64,000 bases of DNA from JACJYC01 sp964558465 (GCA_964558465.1 CAZLEF010000017.1:1-64000); one strand, 5' to 3'. Counted from the stretch's first letter, positions 30,779 through 39,444 are shown. Notes: a model not told the origin generated them from the letters alone. Numbers and translations are program-made.

Positions 30779-30815
30779 AACTCCAAACCAACCCCACAGG
30801 CCAAAAAAACAACCA

Positions 30816-31097
30816 ATGATCATACAACAATTCAACGAAGATAAAAAAGGTTACTTTAAAGCGGAAGAAAACGGCCTCGAGGCTGGCAGAATGACCTATA
30901 CCTGGGCCGGCACGCAATTATTGATCATCGACCATACCGAGGTGAACCCCGATTTTGCAGGCCAGGGCGTAGGACAAAAAATGGTCATGGAAGCCGTCCG
31001 GTTCGCTCGTGAAAAACAGATCAAAATCCTGCCGCTTTGCCCGTTTGCCATGAGTGTGTTCAAAAAAACGGAGGAGATCCGGGATGTGTTGCGGTAG
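30816..31097 (+). CDS. YjdJ/Gtn10-type GNAT acetyltransferase
   Basis: This is a 93-residue minimal GNAT protein of COG2388. The CoA-binding loop is QGVGQKMVMEAVRFAREKQIKILPLCPFA and the conserved Cys-Pro-Phe near residue 76 is typical of the family. The fold is a reduced acetyltransferase; substrates are not known. It is monocistronic between a repeat block and the beta-lactamase-fold gene. Confidence 0.9.
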   Translation: MIIQQFNEDKKGYFKAEENGLEAGRMTYTWAGTQLLIIDHTEVNPDFAGQGVGQKMVMEAVRFAREKQIKILPLCPFAMSVFKKTEEIRDVLR

Positions 31098-31104
31098 ACG
31101 TTTA

Positions 31105-31165
31105 CCCGCCTGGCCCTTAGGTTGGGCGGGGTACACGGTCAGGCTCCTGAGTGAAGTCGAAGGAG
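31105..31165. repeat. GC-rich hairpin and CTCCTGAGTGAAGTCGAAGGAG palindromic motif
   Basis: CCCGCC (31105-31110) pairs with GGCGGG (31125-31130). Fourteen bases later lies CTCCTGAGTGAAGTCGAAGGAG (31144-31165), a variant of the widespread bacterial intergenic CCTGAGC...GAAGG palindrome. Neither is followed by a T-run. Confidence 0.55.
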
Positions 31166-31181
31166 ATGGCGCGGAATTTTT

Positions 31182-31189
31182 TACCTTTG
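31182..31189 (+). promoter_or_regulatory. -7 promoter box for the beta-lactamase-fold gene
   Basis: TACCTTTG fits TAnnTTTG and ends 16 bases before the ATG at 31206. Confidence 0.65.
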
Positions 31190-31205
31190 TCAAAAATCAC
31201 CTGCC

Positions 31206-32909
31206 ATGAAATACCCGGCAATCTTTTTCCTGCTCTTTGTCTCCTTCTCCGTCTTCGCCCAGAACACCCTGCCGGAAGACGTTTTAAAAAGCATTCAGGC
31301 CCGGATAGAATACGGCCATAGCCCCAGCATAGTGGTGGGCATTATAGACAAGGACGGCCCCCAATACTATGCATTTGGCGCCAAAACCATTGGCGGAACA
31401 CCGGTTGACGAACATACCATCTACGAGATTGGCTCTATTTCCAAAACCTTTACCGGTATCCTGCTGGCACAAATGGCGGTCCGGAAGAAAATGAAAGAAG
31501 ACGACCCGGCCCAAAAATACCTGCCGGCCGGCGTTACGATGCCCACCCGGAACGGACAGCAGATCACCCTGGGGCATTTATCCGACCATACTTCCGCCCT
31601 GCCGCGATTGCCGGGCAATATGGCCCCAGCCGACCAGGCCAACCCCTATGCGGACTATTCGGTTGAACAATTATACGCCTTCCTGTCGTCCTGTACCCTG
31701 ACCCGGGATATCGGCTCAGCCTACGAATATTCCAACCTGGCGCAGGGTTTGCTCGGTCATATACTGGTCCTCAAGGCCGGAAAATCTTACGAAGAATTGG
31801 TGGTGAAAAATATCGCCGCCCCGCTCCACATGAATGAAACCAAAATCACTTTCGACGACCGGATGAAACAGAATCTGGCTATGGGGCACGATCAGGGTGT
31901 ACAAGTGGCCAATTGGGATATTCCCACGCTGGCGGGCGCGGGCGCGATCCGGAGTTCTTTGCACGATATGTTGTTGTACGTCGGCGCCAATGCGGGGCTG
32001 ACCAAAAGCAAGCTTTATTCCGCTATGAAACGTTCGCATCAGGTTCGTCACGACAAACCGGGGGGCGGTACCCGGGTCGGCCTGGGCTGGCATATCTCCA
32101 AAGGCGCCGCCGGCGACGTGATCTGGCACAACGGCGGCACAGGCGGTTACCGTACTTTCGCCGGGTTTGTGCAGGAAACGGGTAGGGGAGTGGTGGTCCT
32201 GACCAATTCCACCAAAGGCGCCGACGATATCGGTTTTCGTTTGCTCAACCCGGAGGCCAAACTGATCGAAGTCAAAAAACCGGCCACAATGGAAATCAAA
32301 AAAGCCACCGATTCGGGCGGAGCGGAGGCTGCCTGGAAAGCATACGAAAATTTGAAAAAAGACAAATCAGCCGCCTACGAATTCAATGAAAATGAACTCA
32401 ATATGCTGGGGTATGCCTATCTGCAAGCGGGCAAAAACAAAGAAGCCATCTCCATATTCAAGATCAATGTCGAAGAATATCCCAACTCCTCAAATGTATA
32501 CGACAGCTATGGCGAAGCCCTGATGAAGGACGGCAGGAACGAACCCGCCATTGAAAACTATAAAAAATCGCTCGAGCTTAATCCCGGCAACGACAACGCC
32601 GTCCGGATGCTCGCCCAAATGGGGGTGGAATTTTCCCCTGAGGCGGTGAAAGTGGACGAAGCCGTCCTGGAATCCTACGTCGGAACCTACGAACTGGCGC
32701 CGGGTTTCAACATCGTCGTCACCCGCGAAGGCGCCCAACTGTTCGGCCAGGCCACCGGCCAGGGGAAATTTGAATTGTTCGCCAAATCGACAACGGAGTT
32801 TTACCTCAAAGTGGTGGAAGCCCGGATCACTTTCTCTTCAACAGACGGAAAAGTGGAAAGCCTGACGTTGTACCAGGGCGGGCAGGTAATGCCGGGGAAG
32901 CGGATCTAG
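31206..32909 (+). CDS. Secreted beta-lactamase-family serine hydrolase with TPR repeats
   Basis: The 567-residue protein has a signal peptide (to about residue 19), then a class C beta-lactamase/esterase domain. The catalytic motif S77-x-x-K80 (SISK), Y174-S-N176 and HNGGTGG are all present. Residues about 370-465 form tetratricopeptide repeats (AYLQAGKNKEAISIFKINVEEYPNSS...), and a C-terminal DUF3471-like lipocalin domain (YVGTYEL...TLYQGGQVMPG) follows. It should hydrolyse esters or peptides in the periplasm. Drug resistance cannot be inferred from the fold. Confidence 0.9.
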   Translation: MKYPAIFFLLFVSFSVFAQNTLPEDVLKSIQARIEYGHSPSIVVGIIDKDGPQYYAFGAKTIGGTPVDEHTIYEIGSISKTFTGILLAQMAVRKKMKEDDPAQKYLPAGVTMPTRNGQQITLGHLSDHTSALPRLPGNMAPADQANPYADYSVEQLYAFLSSCTLTRDIGSAYEYSNLAQGLLGHILVLKAGKSYEELVVKNIAAPLHMNETKITFDDRMKQNLAMGHDQGVQVANWDIPTLAGAGAIRSSLHDMLLYVGANAGLTKSKLYSAMKRSHQVRHDKPGGGTRVGLGWHISKGAAGDVIWHNGGTGGYRTFAGFVQETGRGVVVLTNSTKGADDIGFRLLNPEAKLIEVKKPATMEIKKATDSGGAEAAWKAYENLKKDKSAAYEFNENELNMLGYAYLQAGKNKEAISIFKINVEEYPNSSNVYDSYGEALMKDGRNEPAIENYKKSLELNPGNDNAVRMLAQMGVEFSPEAVKVDEAVLESYVGTYELAPGFNIVVTREGAQLFGQATGQGKFELFAKSTTEFYLKVVEARITFSSTDGKVESLTLYQGGQVMPGKRI

Positions 32910-32922
32910 CATCCAGCATCCA

Positions 32923-32939
32923 CCACGCCACAGGCGTGG
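32923..32939. repeat. CCACGCCACAGGCGTGG palindrome between convergent genes
   Basis: A perfect seven-base stem with ACA loop, identical to the copy at 4425-4441, is placed between the stops of two convergent genes. It may double as a bidirectional terminator structure. Confidence 0.7.
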
Positions 32940-32946
32940 CCAGCAT

Positions 32947-34197
32947 CTAGTTGCTAGCTACCACCCACCTCGAAGCCAGGTTATTTGGCGCTTTCAGTAC
33001 CAATTTTCCAAACCCGTTTTGTTCCAGTTTCAACAATTGTTCCGGCGTTAGTTCCACATTCAGAAAACGTTGTTTGACGGGAAAACTCCCGAGCATCTCG
33101 TAAGTATCCCGGCCGCCGAGGTCAAAGTGGTTGGTCAGCGCGATCAGGGCCTGAACCTCGCCGTCTTCCCGGGCGGCATCCCAGGTGGCATGCAGGGTAT
33201 TGCCGTTCAGGGTCGCCTGGAGGTTGTGAACAGAAAGATCGCCAGTAAAGGGAACGCCGTCCATTTCGGCCGCAATGGCTTCCGGCGGTTGGATGCCCAT
33301 ATGCCGCAGGATGGAAGGTGCGATGTCTACCACAGCCGGATCGTAGTTTGTGAAACGGCTGTTCAGGTCCTTTGCATTGGTGACGATCCAGGTGGTGCGT
33401 TCGCGGTCCGACTGCCCGCCGTGGTTCTTGCCGGTTTCCGGGTCGCGGCCGTGGTCGGTGGTAATGACGATCAACCAGTCTTCGCCAAGCGCCTGCCTTT
33501 TTTGCACGGCTTCCCATATTCGCTTAACCTGGTTGTCGGCTTTTCGCACAGCGTCGTAAAACGGTTCGCTGTCGCCGTGATGGTGGCCCATATCGTCGGT
33601 GAACTGGAGGTAAACCCACGAAAGGTCAGGGCCGTTGGCTGCAATATAATTTCCGGCTTCGGCTGCAACCATTTCGTCGATCTGCAGGATATACCCGCTG
33701 TCTTCATCGTGCGGAAAGCGGAGGGTATCCAGCTCGAAGCCGTCAAAGGCATAGTTCAGCCTGAAATCGCCGGCGCCAGGTTTTCCTTCGCCGATGAGCA
33801 CGGTGCGGTTGTCGAGCCAGGTGGAGAAAATGGCGGTATGCAAGGCGGTGTCCGCATTTTCTGCGATGTGGAAAAGGTTCCAGAAGTTATAGTTGGTCGA
33901 ATCGGGTGCATTGTCCCAGACATTGTGTTTGTGCGCCCAGGCGCCGGTGATCAGGTCCATGTACCCCGGGGCGGAAATCGTGGGGGTTTCGTTGTAGGTC
34001 CCTTTGTCGCCACCCACATAAGCGCGGGTGTAGCCGCCTTCCGCTGCGATGGCGTCCAGGGTCGGGGTATCCACCCGCTCCAGGACGTCGGCCGGGATGC
34101 CGTCGAGGATGATGAACACGGCTTTTTTAGGGGGTTTTTCGGCCTGGCAGCCGGAGAGGAGGATGAACAGGGCGAGGCTGTAAAGGGTTGGTTGCAT
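32947..34197 (-). CDS. Lipoprotein of the alkaline phosphatase / type I phosphodiesterase superfamily
   Basis: The lipobox LLSGC (Cys17) marks an envelope lipoprotein of 416 residues. The metal-binding fold is shown by FIILDGIPADV (first Asp), the catalytic Thr region ETPTISAPGYMDLITGAW, FTDDMGHHHGD, and TTDHGRDPETGKNHGG. The C-terminal extension (about 330-416) is a beta-rich unassigned domain. It is likely a nucleotide pyrophosphatase or phosphodiesterase; the substrate is unknown. Confidence 0.88.
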   Translation of the reverse strand: MQPTLYSLALFILLSGCQAEKPPKKAVFIILDGIPADVLERVDTPTLDAIAAEGGYTRAYVGGDKGTYNETPTISAPGYMDLITGAWAHKHNVWDNAPDSTNYNFWNLFHIAENADTALHTAIFSTWLDNRTVLIGEGKPGAGDFRLNYAFDGFELDTLRFPHDEDSGYILQIDEMVAAEAGNYIAANGPDLSWVYLQFTDDMGHHHGDSEPFYDAVRKADNQVKRIWEAVQKRQALGEDWLIVITTDHGRDPETGKNHGGQSDRERTTWIVTNAKDLNSRFTNYDPAVVDIAPSILRHMGIQPPEAIAAEMDGVPFTGDLSVHNLQATLNGNTLHATWDAAREDGEVQALIALTNHFDLGGRDTYEMLGSFPVKQRFLNVELTPEQLLKLEQNGFGKLVLKAPNNLASRWVVASN

Positions 34198-34217
34198 GCT
34201 AAAGGTAATTAACGAGG

Positions 34218-34225
34218 CAAAGGTA
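34218..34225 (-). promoter_or_regulatory. -7 promoter box for the phosphodiesterase gene
   Basis: Read on the reverse strand this is TACCTTTG, ending 20 bases before the ATG at 34197. It shows that this gene is transcribed separately from the ParA-like pair upstream. Confidence 0.65.
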
Positions 34226-34280
34226 AGGATTTATTTGGTGGGTTACCGTAAAGCATTACAAAGCGTATTTTATGAGTTCT

Positions 34281-35255
34281 TTACATACGCTTCAATATCT
34301 TATTTACCAAGATATTGAAATCGCGATAAGCCTGGCGAACAGCATCTAAATGGGCTCCGATAGCTCCATCGGCAGGTTTGAGCAAAAATATGGGTTTTCG
34401 GGTTTCCATGGCCATAGGAACCAGACTGTGGTAATGTTTCAGTAAGGCCAGGCAATTTTCATCGTTTTCAATTGAAATGCCTGGTTTCGCCTTGGCGCCT
34501 TCTACAAATTGAGCAAAGGCATCAGGAATCCTGTTCGCCCAATTGAGGTAGGCTTTCACGGGCCTTCGTTCTTTAATACCATGTTGCATAACCACATAAC
34601 CTAATGGTTTCATTTCTCCTGAAGGCATATCCAGCTCAGGGGCAGGATTCCGGGTTATACGGTCTTGCCATTCAATTTTCCAGGCCTCCAACCTGTTTCC
34701 AATGTTTTTTAGTCCTTGTAACGAAAAAAGGTCAGCGGCCATAGGTACGATCAAATAATCAGCTGCCAACAAAGTAGCCCGGTTAATGGCCCCAAAATTA
34801 GGCCCCACGTCAATTACGCAATAGTCGGCGCCATGTTCGTTTGCCGCTTCTTGAATGATCCGATAAAAGGCGGTCGTAATTCGAAATGCGGCCTCATCTC
34901 GATCCAGACATCTACTCCAATTATAGCTCAATTTATCCTCAAACAAGGAAAGTTCAAGATCGCCTGCTAATAGTCCGATACGATCGGTTATGGTTTGAAT
35001 TGCCACTTGTTGAATATCGCCGGTATTCTTGTCTAATCTTTTGATACCTGCTAGTAGCGTTGCGCGATCTGTATCTGGCGAATAAATTTTTATCATTTCC
35101 TCTTCAGAAAGCAACATGGACGATAAATTGGCTTGTGGATCAAGGTCAACAGCCAGGCACCGATGTCCAAGTTCTGATAGCATCCAAGCTATATGGTAGG
35201 CGAGCGTCGTTTTACCTACGCCTCCTTTGTTATTGAAAAAAAGAAGGGTCTTCAT
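34281..35255 (-). CDS. ParA/Soj-family ATPase
   Basis: This 324-residue MinD/ParA-type ATPase has the deviant Walker A motif KGGVGKTT (10-17), the switch DLDPQANLS (38-46) and a Walker B-like CVIDVGPNFGAINRATLLAADYLIVP. It lacks an N-terminal DNA-binding extension and no parB or parS-like site is next to it. It overlaps the AlbA_2 ATPase gene by four bases. It is therefore more likely a partner in a two-gene module than a chromosome segregation protein. The pair is AT-richer than the flanking genes, suggesting horizontal transfer. Confidence 0.88.
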   Translation of the reverse strand: MKTLLFFNNKGGVGKTTLAYHIAWMLSELGHRCLAVDLDPQANLSSMLLSEEEMIKIYSPDTDRATLLAGIKRLDKNTGDIQQVAIQTITDRIGLLAGDLELSLFEDKLSYNWSRCLDRDEAAFRITTAFYRIIQEAANEHGADYCVIDVGPNFGAINRATLLAADYLIVPMAADLFSLQGLKNIGNRLEAWKIEWQDRITRNPAPELDMPSGEMKPLGYVVMQHGIKERRPVKAYLNWANRIPDAFAQFVEGAKAKPGISIENDENCLALLKHYHSLVPMAMETRKPIFLLKPADGAIGAHLDAVRQAYRDFNILVNKILKRM

Positions 35256-36433
35256 GGTCGCTTGAATATTTTAACCCCAAAACTGGTCAATTGATCGGTA
35301 ATAAATACCGGAGCCGGATTTCCATTGTTATCTAATGCTTTTTGGGCGCGTTTAACGCCAACATTAAAAGTATTGACATATCCCAGATTTTTAGCCGCTT
35401 CGGCAATCGCTGGGTTTCGGTAGTCGTTTTTGAATGGGAAATTTTCAGGTCGAGCGTCTCCATAGAGCCCGCCTGGATTGGTAATTTCAATTCGATCCGA
35501 ATATTCATAGAATTTGATCGGGGCGTTCGATTGATAATCCCGATGAATGATCGCATTAAAAACCAACTCTTCAATGGCGGCTGAGGGATAATTGTGGAGG
35601 TATGCCTCGCCCAGTCCAGGTTGCACTGTTTTAATGACCTGAAGTCTGATAAACTCCCTGACAACTCTGAATTGGGTTGTGAGATCTCCTTCAAATCTCT
35701 TCTCCGCATCAAAATCACTTGTTTCATCGATACCCACAAACCGAACATATTGAATATATGCTCCTGATAAATAAAAACGAGGGTTAAGACCAAAAAGCAA
35801 AATGCCCGCATGTGTTGGACAATCTTTAAGTAAATCGTAAAATTTAAGTGAAGAAAGCTGTTGACGCAAATCCCGGTTATTTTCAATTAATGTTTGTTCA
35901 TCAATAGCATTAGGCAAATACCCTTGTTTGAAAAGATCAATGCTCAAATCAGCAAGCGTACTTCCGATACAAGGCAAGGTGTCGAAGGTTTTGGCGTACG
36001 AAGATCGTTTCTCACTCAACCTTCGTTCTTCCACCTCCGTAGCCATGTCCCGCCTAGGACCGCTACGGATCCATACCCGACCATTATATCGGACAGGAGG
36101 TTGAAAAGAAGGCATCACTTCTACAACGGCTATTTCTCCACTCTGAAAATCAAATTTTTGAACACTTAAGGAAGGAGGAGGGACGATCCGACCATCCGTT
36201 TGAAAGCTTAAAAGGGTCTGTAACAATTGTTCTTCAACTTTTAAACCACTTAAACTGCCATCATCCCGTACTCCAATAAGCAAATATCCTGGTTTCCGAT
36301 GATCAGACAGATCATTGGAGAAGGCACATATAGCCTCTCCAAATTTGTCCGTTTTGGTTAATGACACGGTTTTTTCCGTACGATCGGTTTCCATGTCTTC
36401 GATCAATTCTAATAGATCTTCTTTTGAAATCAT
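35252..36433 (-). CDS. AlbA_2 (Schlafen-like) domain plus GHKL ATPase domain protein
   Basis: This is a 393-residue protein of the COG2865 type. The N-terminal AlbA_2/Schlafen domain (about 15-130) contains ICAFSND...GYLLIGVRDDGSLSGL and VWIRSGPRRDMAT. The C-terminal HATPase_c_4 domain has the N-box-like IEELVFNAIIHRDYQ and DRIEITNPGGLYGD. Proteins of this build are annotated as predicted transcription regulators or ATPases and occur in mobile islands. It is first in a two-gene unit with a ParA-like ATPase. The TTG at 36442 overlaps the promoter box, so the ATG at 36433 was chosen. Confidence 0.85.
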   Translation of the reverse strand: MISKEDLLELIEDMETDRTEKTVSLTKTDKFGEAICAFSNDLSDHRKPGYLLIGVRDDGSLSGLKVEEQLLQTLLSFQTDGRIVPPPSLSVQKFDFQSGEIAVVEVMPSFQPPVRYNGRVWIRSGPRRDMATEVEERRLSEKRSSYAKTFDTLPCIGSTLADLSIDLFKQGYLPNAIDEQTLIENNRDLRQQLSSLKFYDLLKDCPTHAGILLFGLNPRFYLSGAYIQYVRFVGIDETSDFDAEKRFEGDLTTQFRVVREFIRLQVIKTVQPGLGEAYLHNYPSAAIEELVFNAIIHRDYQSNAPIKFYEYSDRIEITNPGGLYGDARPENFPFKNDYRNPAIAEAAKNLGYVNTFNVGVKRAQKALDNNGNPAPVFITDQLTSFGVKIFKRP

Positions 36434-36439
36434 AATTGA

Positions 36440-36447
36440 CAAAGTTA
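36440..36447 (-). promoter_or_regulatory. -7 promoter box immediately before the AlbA_2 gene
   Basis: The reverse strand reads TAACTTTG, ending six bases before the ATG at 36433. Transcription would then begin at or next to the ATG, giving a leaderless or near-leaderless message. Confidence 0.55.
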
Positions 36448-36654
36448 CTGGAATTGAGGAACACCAGATACCTTTTATTAGCCTTTAGGTTGAAATTTAA
36501 ACCCAAAAACCCATTTTCGGCGCCTTTCCTCCCCCTGGCATTGTCATTCATCTACTTTTACGCCACGTAGATTCGGATTACGATAACTTTATTCACAGCA
36601 AAAGCCGGCGGAGCGTCGGTCGACCCTAATCCTCAATCATCTACTAATTTTAAC

Positions 36655-38484
36655 ATGCTGCACACTTTCAAAACCTCCATCCTCCTCCTGATCCTCGGCC
36701 TCGCCTGCTCCGGCAGAATGTCCCCTGCCGGTTCCGGCGCTTCCGCTCCGAAACCGGAAACCGCCTATGCCTGGTCGCAGCTTCTGGACAGCGCCCCCTG
36801 GAGTAAAAGCTACAACTTCCAGCTCTTCAGCCACCGCGATACCCTTTGGGCTTTTCACTCCGAAGGCGCCTGGTTTTCGGAAGACGGAACGGAATGGACA
36901 AAATCCACCCTGCCTAACGCCATCCGGAATTATGCCTTCCTCGATTATGTCCAGTTTAATCAATCCATTCTTGGCCTTGGGCACTTTGAAGGGAATATCG
37001 AAAAATACAACTTCCAACCGGCGGTTTACCGGACTACCGACCTTAAACAATGGCAAACCCTGACGGAAAACAGCAACCTGCCCCACCGCTTTTTTTACCA
37101 CCCCTTCGTTTTTGACAACAAGATCTGGATCATCGGCGGAGAAGACAGCCAGACCCAATACGCCGATATCTGGAATTCTCCCGACGGCGTCCATTGGACC
37201 CGCCGGAAGGACAACCTCCCGTTCGGCAAACGAAGCGGCAGCCAGTTCGTTTTCCTCAACGGCAAAATATTTATGCTCAACAACGACGTCTGGTCGTCAA
37301 CGGATGGCCTGAACTGGGTGCTGGAAACCCCGGAGATCGTAGCCGGTGAAGGAATATTCGGATACGCCGCTCTGGTATACGACGGCCAGATCTGGCTGCT
37401 GGGGTGCAACCGGAACGGGCAGTTCACCAGCCAGGTGCTCGTGAGCCCGGACGGCAAAAACTGGACGGGTAAGGACGCCCCCTGGAGCCCCCGCGGAGGC
37501 ATCGCCGCCTGTGTCCACCGCGGAAAGATCTATATGACCGGCGGTAAATACGGCGGTACACCCGAGCACACCGAGTTTGTATATAGCAATGACCTCTGGA
37601 CTTGTACAGCCGACCTCCGGTCGGTCAACAACCCCCAGCCTGAAGACCTTGCCCTTACCGCCAGCACCCCCGGCGACTCCCTGATCAAATCCCTGCTTGG
37701 CATACCCAATGAAACCCTCTGCGATTTTATCCGATGGGATCTGAGCTTAAAAACCGGGCAACAAGACGCCGGAACCTTTTCCTTAAAGATCCGTTTTGGT
37801 GTCTCACAACCCAACACCCTCGGGTTTAAAGGCGGCGGCGAATCCAGGTCGTTGCAAGGAAAATGGGAAATCCGCCCAAACCCGGATAAAAACGTCAAAG
37901 GCGCGATTTACCGGCTTGAGTGCGTGCAATGGGAATCAGCGCTTTCATTTGTCAAGATCAGCGAAAACCTTTTTCAAATCCTGACGCCGGATAATACCCT
38001 GATGGTCGGAAACGGCGGATGGAGTTATACCCTGAACCGGAAAAACCCGACCCCGGGCGATGCGGCAGCGCTTCCGCAATTTGTCGATCCAATGGTTGTC
38101 TCAGGGAAATTCCCCGCTGAAGTGATTTATGACGGACGGACGCCCTGCCGGGAAATCGCCGAACGATATAAAGTGCCGGTAGAAGGCGATTGTATTAAAC
38201 TGAAGTGGCGGCTTACCCTTTACCGGGACCCTGAGACCGGCGCCCCTGCGGGGTATTCCATTAACCGCATCCAGTTCCAGCGGGCCGTTGGCCAGGGGAA
38301 TTGGGCGATTGTCCGGGGAACCGCTGAAAGTGAAGGCGCCGTCATTTACCAGCTCGATCCTGAAAAACCGGGCCCATCGCTGGCCTTCCTTGCTGCGGAT
38401 GAGAATGTTCTTTTTTTCCTGGATCAAAATAAGCAACTGCTGACCGGCAACGGAGATTTCAGTTTTACCCTCAACCGGAAATAA
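36655..38484 (+). CDS. Kelch-like secreted protein with duplicated C-terminal domain
   Basis: The 609-residue product has a signal peptide, possibly of lipoprotein type (Cys18 in LACSGR). A beta-propeller region (about 40-320) follows with kelch/galactose-oxidase-like repeats such as NKIWIIGGEDSQTQYADIWNSPDGVHW and GKIYMTGGKYGG. Two copies of an NlpE-like beta domain come next, ending in the matching phrases GNGGWSYTLNRK and GNGDFSFTLNRK. The junction between propeller and first C-terminal domain contains the palindromic repeat core CCGACCTCCGGTCGG (37610-37624), encoding TADLRS. The function is unknown. Confidence 0.7.
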   Translation: MLHTFKTSILLLILGLACSGRMSPAGSGASAPKPETAYAWSQLLDSAPWSKSYNFQLFSHRDTLWAFHSEGAWFSEDGTEWTKSTLPNAIRNYAFLDYVQFNQSILGLGHFEGNIEKYNFQPAVYRTTDLKQWQTLTENSNLPHRFFYHPFVFDNKIWIIGGEDSQTQYADIWNSPDGVHWTRRKDNLPFGKRSGSQFVFLNGKIFMLNNDVWSSTDGLNWVLETPEIVAGEGIFGYAALVYDGQIWLLGCNRNGQFTSQVLVSPDGKNWTGKDAPWSPRGGIAACVHRGKIYMTGGKYGGTPEHTEFVYSNDLWTCTADLRSVNNPQPEDLALTASTPGDSLIKSLLGIPNETLCDFIRWDLSLKTGQQDAGTFSLKIRFGVSQPNTLGFKGGGESRSLQGKWEIRPNPDKNVKGAIYRLECVQWESALSFVKISENLFQILTPDNTLMVGNGGWSYTLNRKNPTPGDAAALPQFVDPMVVSGKFPAEVIYDGRTPCREIAERYKVPVEGDCIKLKWRLTLYRDPETGAPAGYSINRIQFQRAVGQGNWAIVRGTAESEGAVIYQLDPEKPGPSLAFLAADENVLFFLDQNKQLLTGNGDFSFTLNRK

Positions 38485-38498
38485 CCAATCGTACCGTC

Positions 38499-38546
38499 GA
38501 CCTCCGGTCGGCGGAAAAACCATATCCTCAACCTCCGGGTCGGCGG
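38499..38546. repeat. Two GACCTCCGGTCGGCGG-type repeats
   Basis: One unit is at 38499-38514 followed by AAAAA, and a second, ACCTCCGGGTCGGCGG, is at 38531-38546. Both lie between the kelch-like gene and the dioxygenase gene and match the copy at 20699. Confidence 0.65.
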
Positions 38547-38606
38547 ATATCTGCTCAACAACCCCAATACAACCAAAATCTCCTAAATGCTAAATACAAC
38601 CAAATC

Positions 38607-39287
38607 ATGAACCGACTGTCAAAATCCGCCATCCTCTTGCTCATGCTGCCCGCCTTCACCCATTGCAGCGGGCAGGCCGACGCCGTCAAACCGGCTGCCA
38701 AAACCGAAAAACCCGCCCCGCAAAAGCATGTCGGCGGCTATTGCGAAGGCTGCGAACTCATGTACGTGGGCATGCCGAAAACCATCAGTTCCGCGGATAC
38801 GACCGCCGGATGGTACGAGGCGGGGCAAAAACTCCTGATCCGGGGGACGATCTACCAACCCGACGGGAAAACCCCGGCCCCCGACGTGATCCTTTATTAC
38901 TACCATACCGACAACAGCGGGTACTACTCGCCGGCGCCAGGAATGGATAAAAAAGCCGAACGGCACGGCCATCTCCGCGGCTGGGTAAAATCAGACCGGA
39001 ACGGAAAGTACGCCATCTACACCCTCCGGCCCGCGCCGTACCCCAAAGCCCGCATCCCGTCCCATATACACCCCACCGTCAAAGAGCCCAACATCGGTAA
39101 CGAATATTATATCGATGAATGGGTGTTTGACGATGACCCGTTTTTGACCGCTGCCGAACGCCGGAAACTGCCCAACCGCGGCGGAAGCGGCATTTTATCA
39201 GTGACCACCCAAGGCGACCTCCAGGTGGCTGAACACAACATCATACTGGGGTTGAATATTCCGGATTATCCGGCCACAAAAAACTGA
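38607..39287 (+). CDS. Intradiol ring-cleavage dioxygenase-like lipoprotein
   Basis: The signal peptide ends at Cys20 (FTHCSG), so this 226-residue protein is probably an envelope lipoprotein. The core resembles protocatechuate 3,4-dioxygenase: IRGTIYQPDGKTPAPDVILYYYHTD, then the candidate Fe(III) ligands Tyr (SGYYSP), Tyr/His (HGHLRGWVKSDRNGKY) and His-x-His (PSHIHPTV). Secreted members of this group are common in Bacteroidota. Substrates are not established and ring cleavage is only inferred. Confidence 0.82.
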   Translation: MNRLSKSAILLLMLPAFTHCSGQADAVKPAAKTEKPAPQKHVGGYCEGCELMYVGMPKTISSADTTAGWYEAGQKLLIRGTIYQPDGKTPAPDVILYYYHTDNSGYYSPAPGMDKKAERHGHLRGWVKSDRNGKYAIYTLRPAPYPKARIPSHIHPTVKEPNIGNEYYIDEWVFDDDPFLTAAERRKLPNRGGSGILSVTTQGDLQVAEHNIILGLNIPDYPATKN

Positions 39288-39368
39288 CAACCACGGCGGA
39301 AGCTGACTATTTACCCTTTAAAATATTTGTTTTTCATCTGCAACCTGAGTAATTTGCAGAAGGTTCTG

Positions 39369-39394
39369 CGCCGGAACGTCAAGCCGTTCCGGCG
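39369..39394. repeat. Ten-base-pair hairpin upstream of rsgA
   Basis: CGCCGGAACG pairs perfectly with CGTTCCGGCG around TCAAGC. It directly precedes TACCTTTA (39395-39402), a possible -7 element of rsgA, so it may be a terminator of the upstream gene or an operator-like palindrome. Confidence 0.55.
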
Positions 39395-39444
39395 TACCTT
39401 TATTTGTATCCGCCATACGCGCCCTGGTTGAAGCTTTCAAAGCG

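Noticed and set aside
31206..32909. Beta-lactam resistance gene
   Set aside because: The fold is shared by many esterases and peptidases, and the TPR and DUF3471 parts point to the general serine hydrolase group. Resistance is not supported.
33070..34212. Forward open frame of 380 codons opposite the phosphodiesterase gene
   Set aside because: The reverse frame has a lipobox and all superfamily motifs plus a promoter box; the forward frame has none of these.
34281..35255. Chromosome partition ParA with nearby origin
   Set aside because: No parB, parS-like palindromes, dnaA, gidA or gidB are present; the partner is an AlbA_2 ATPase.
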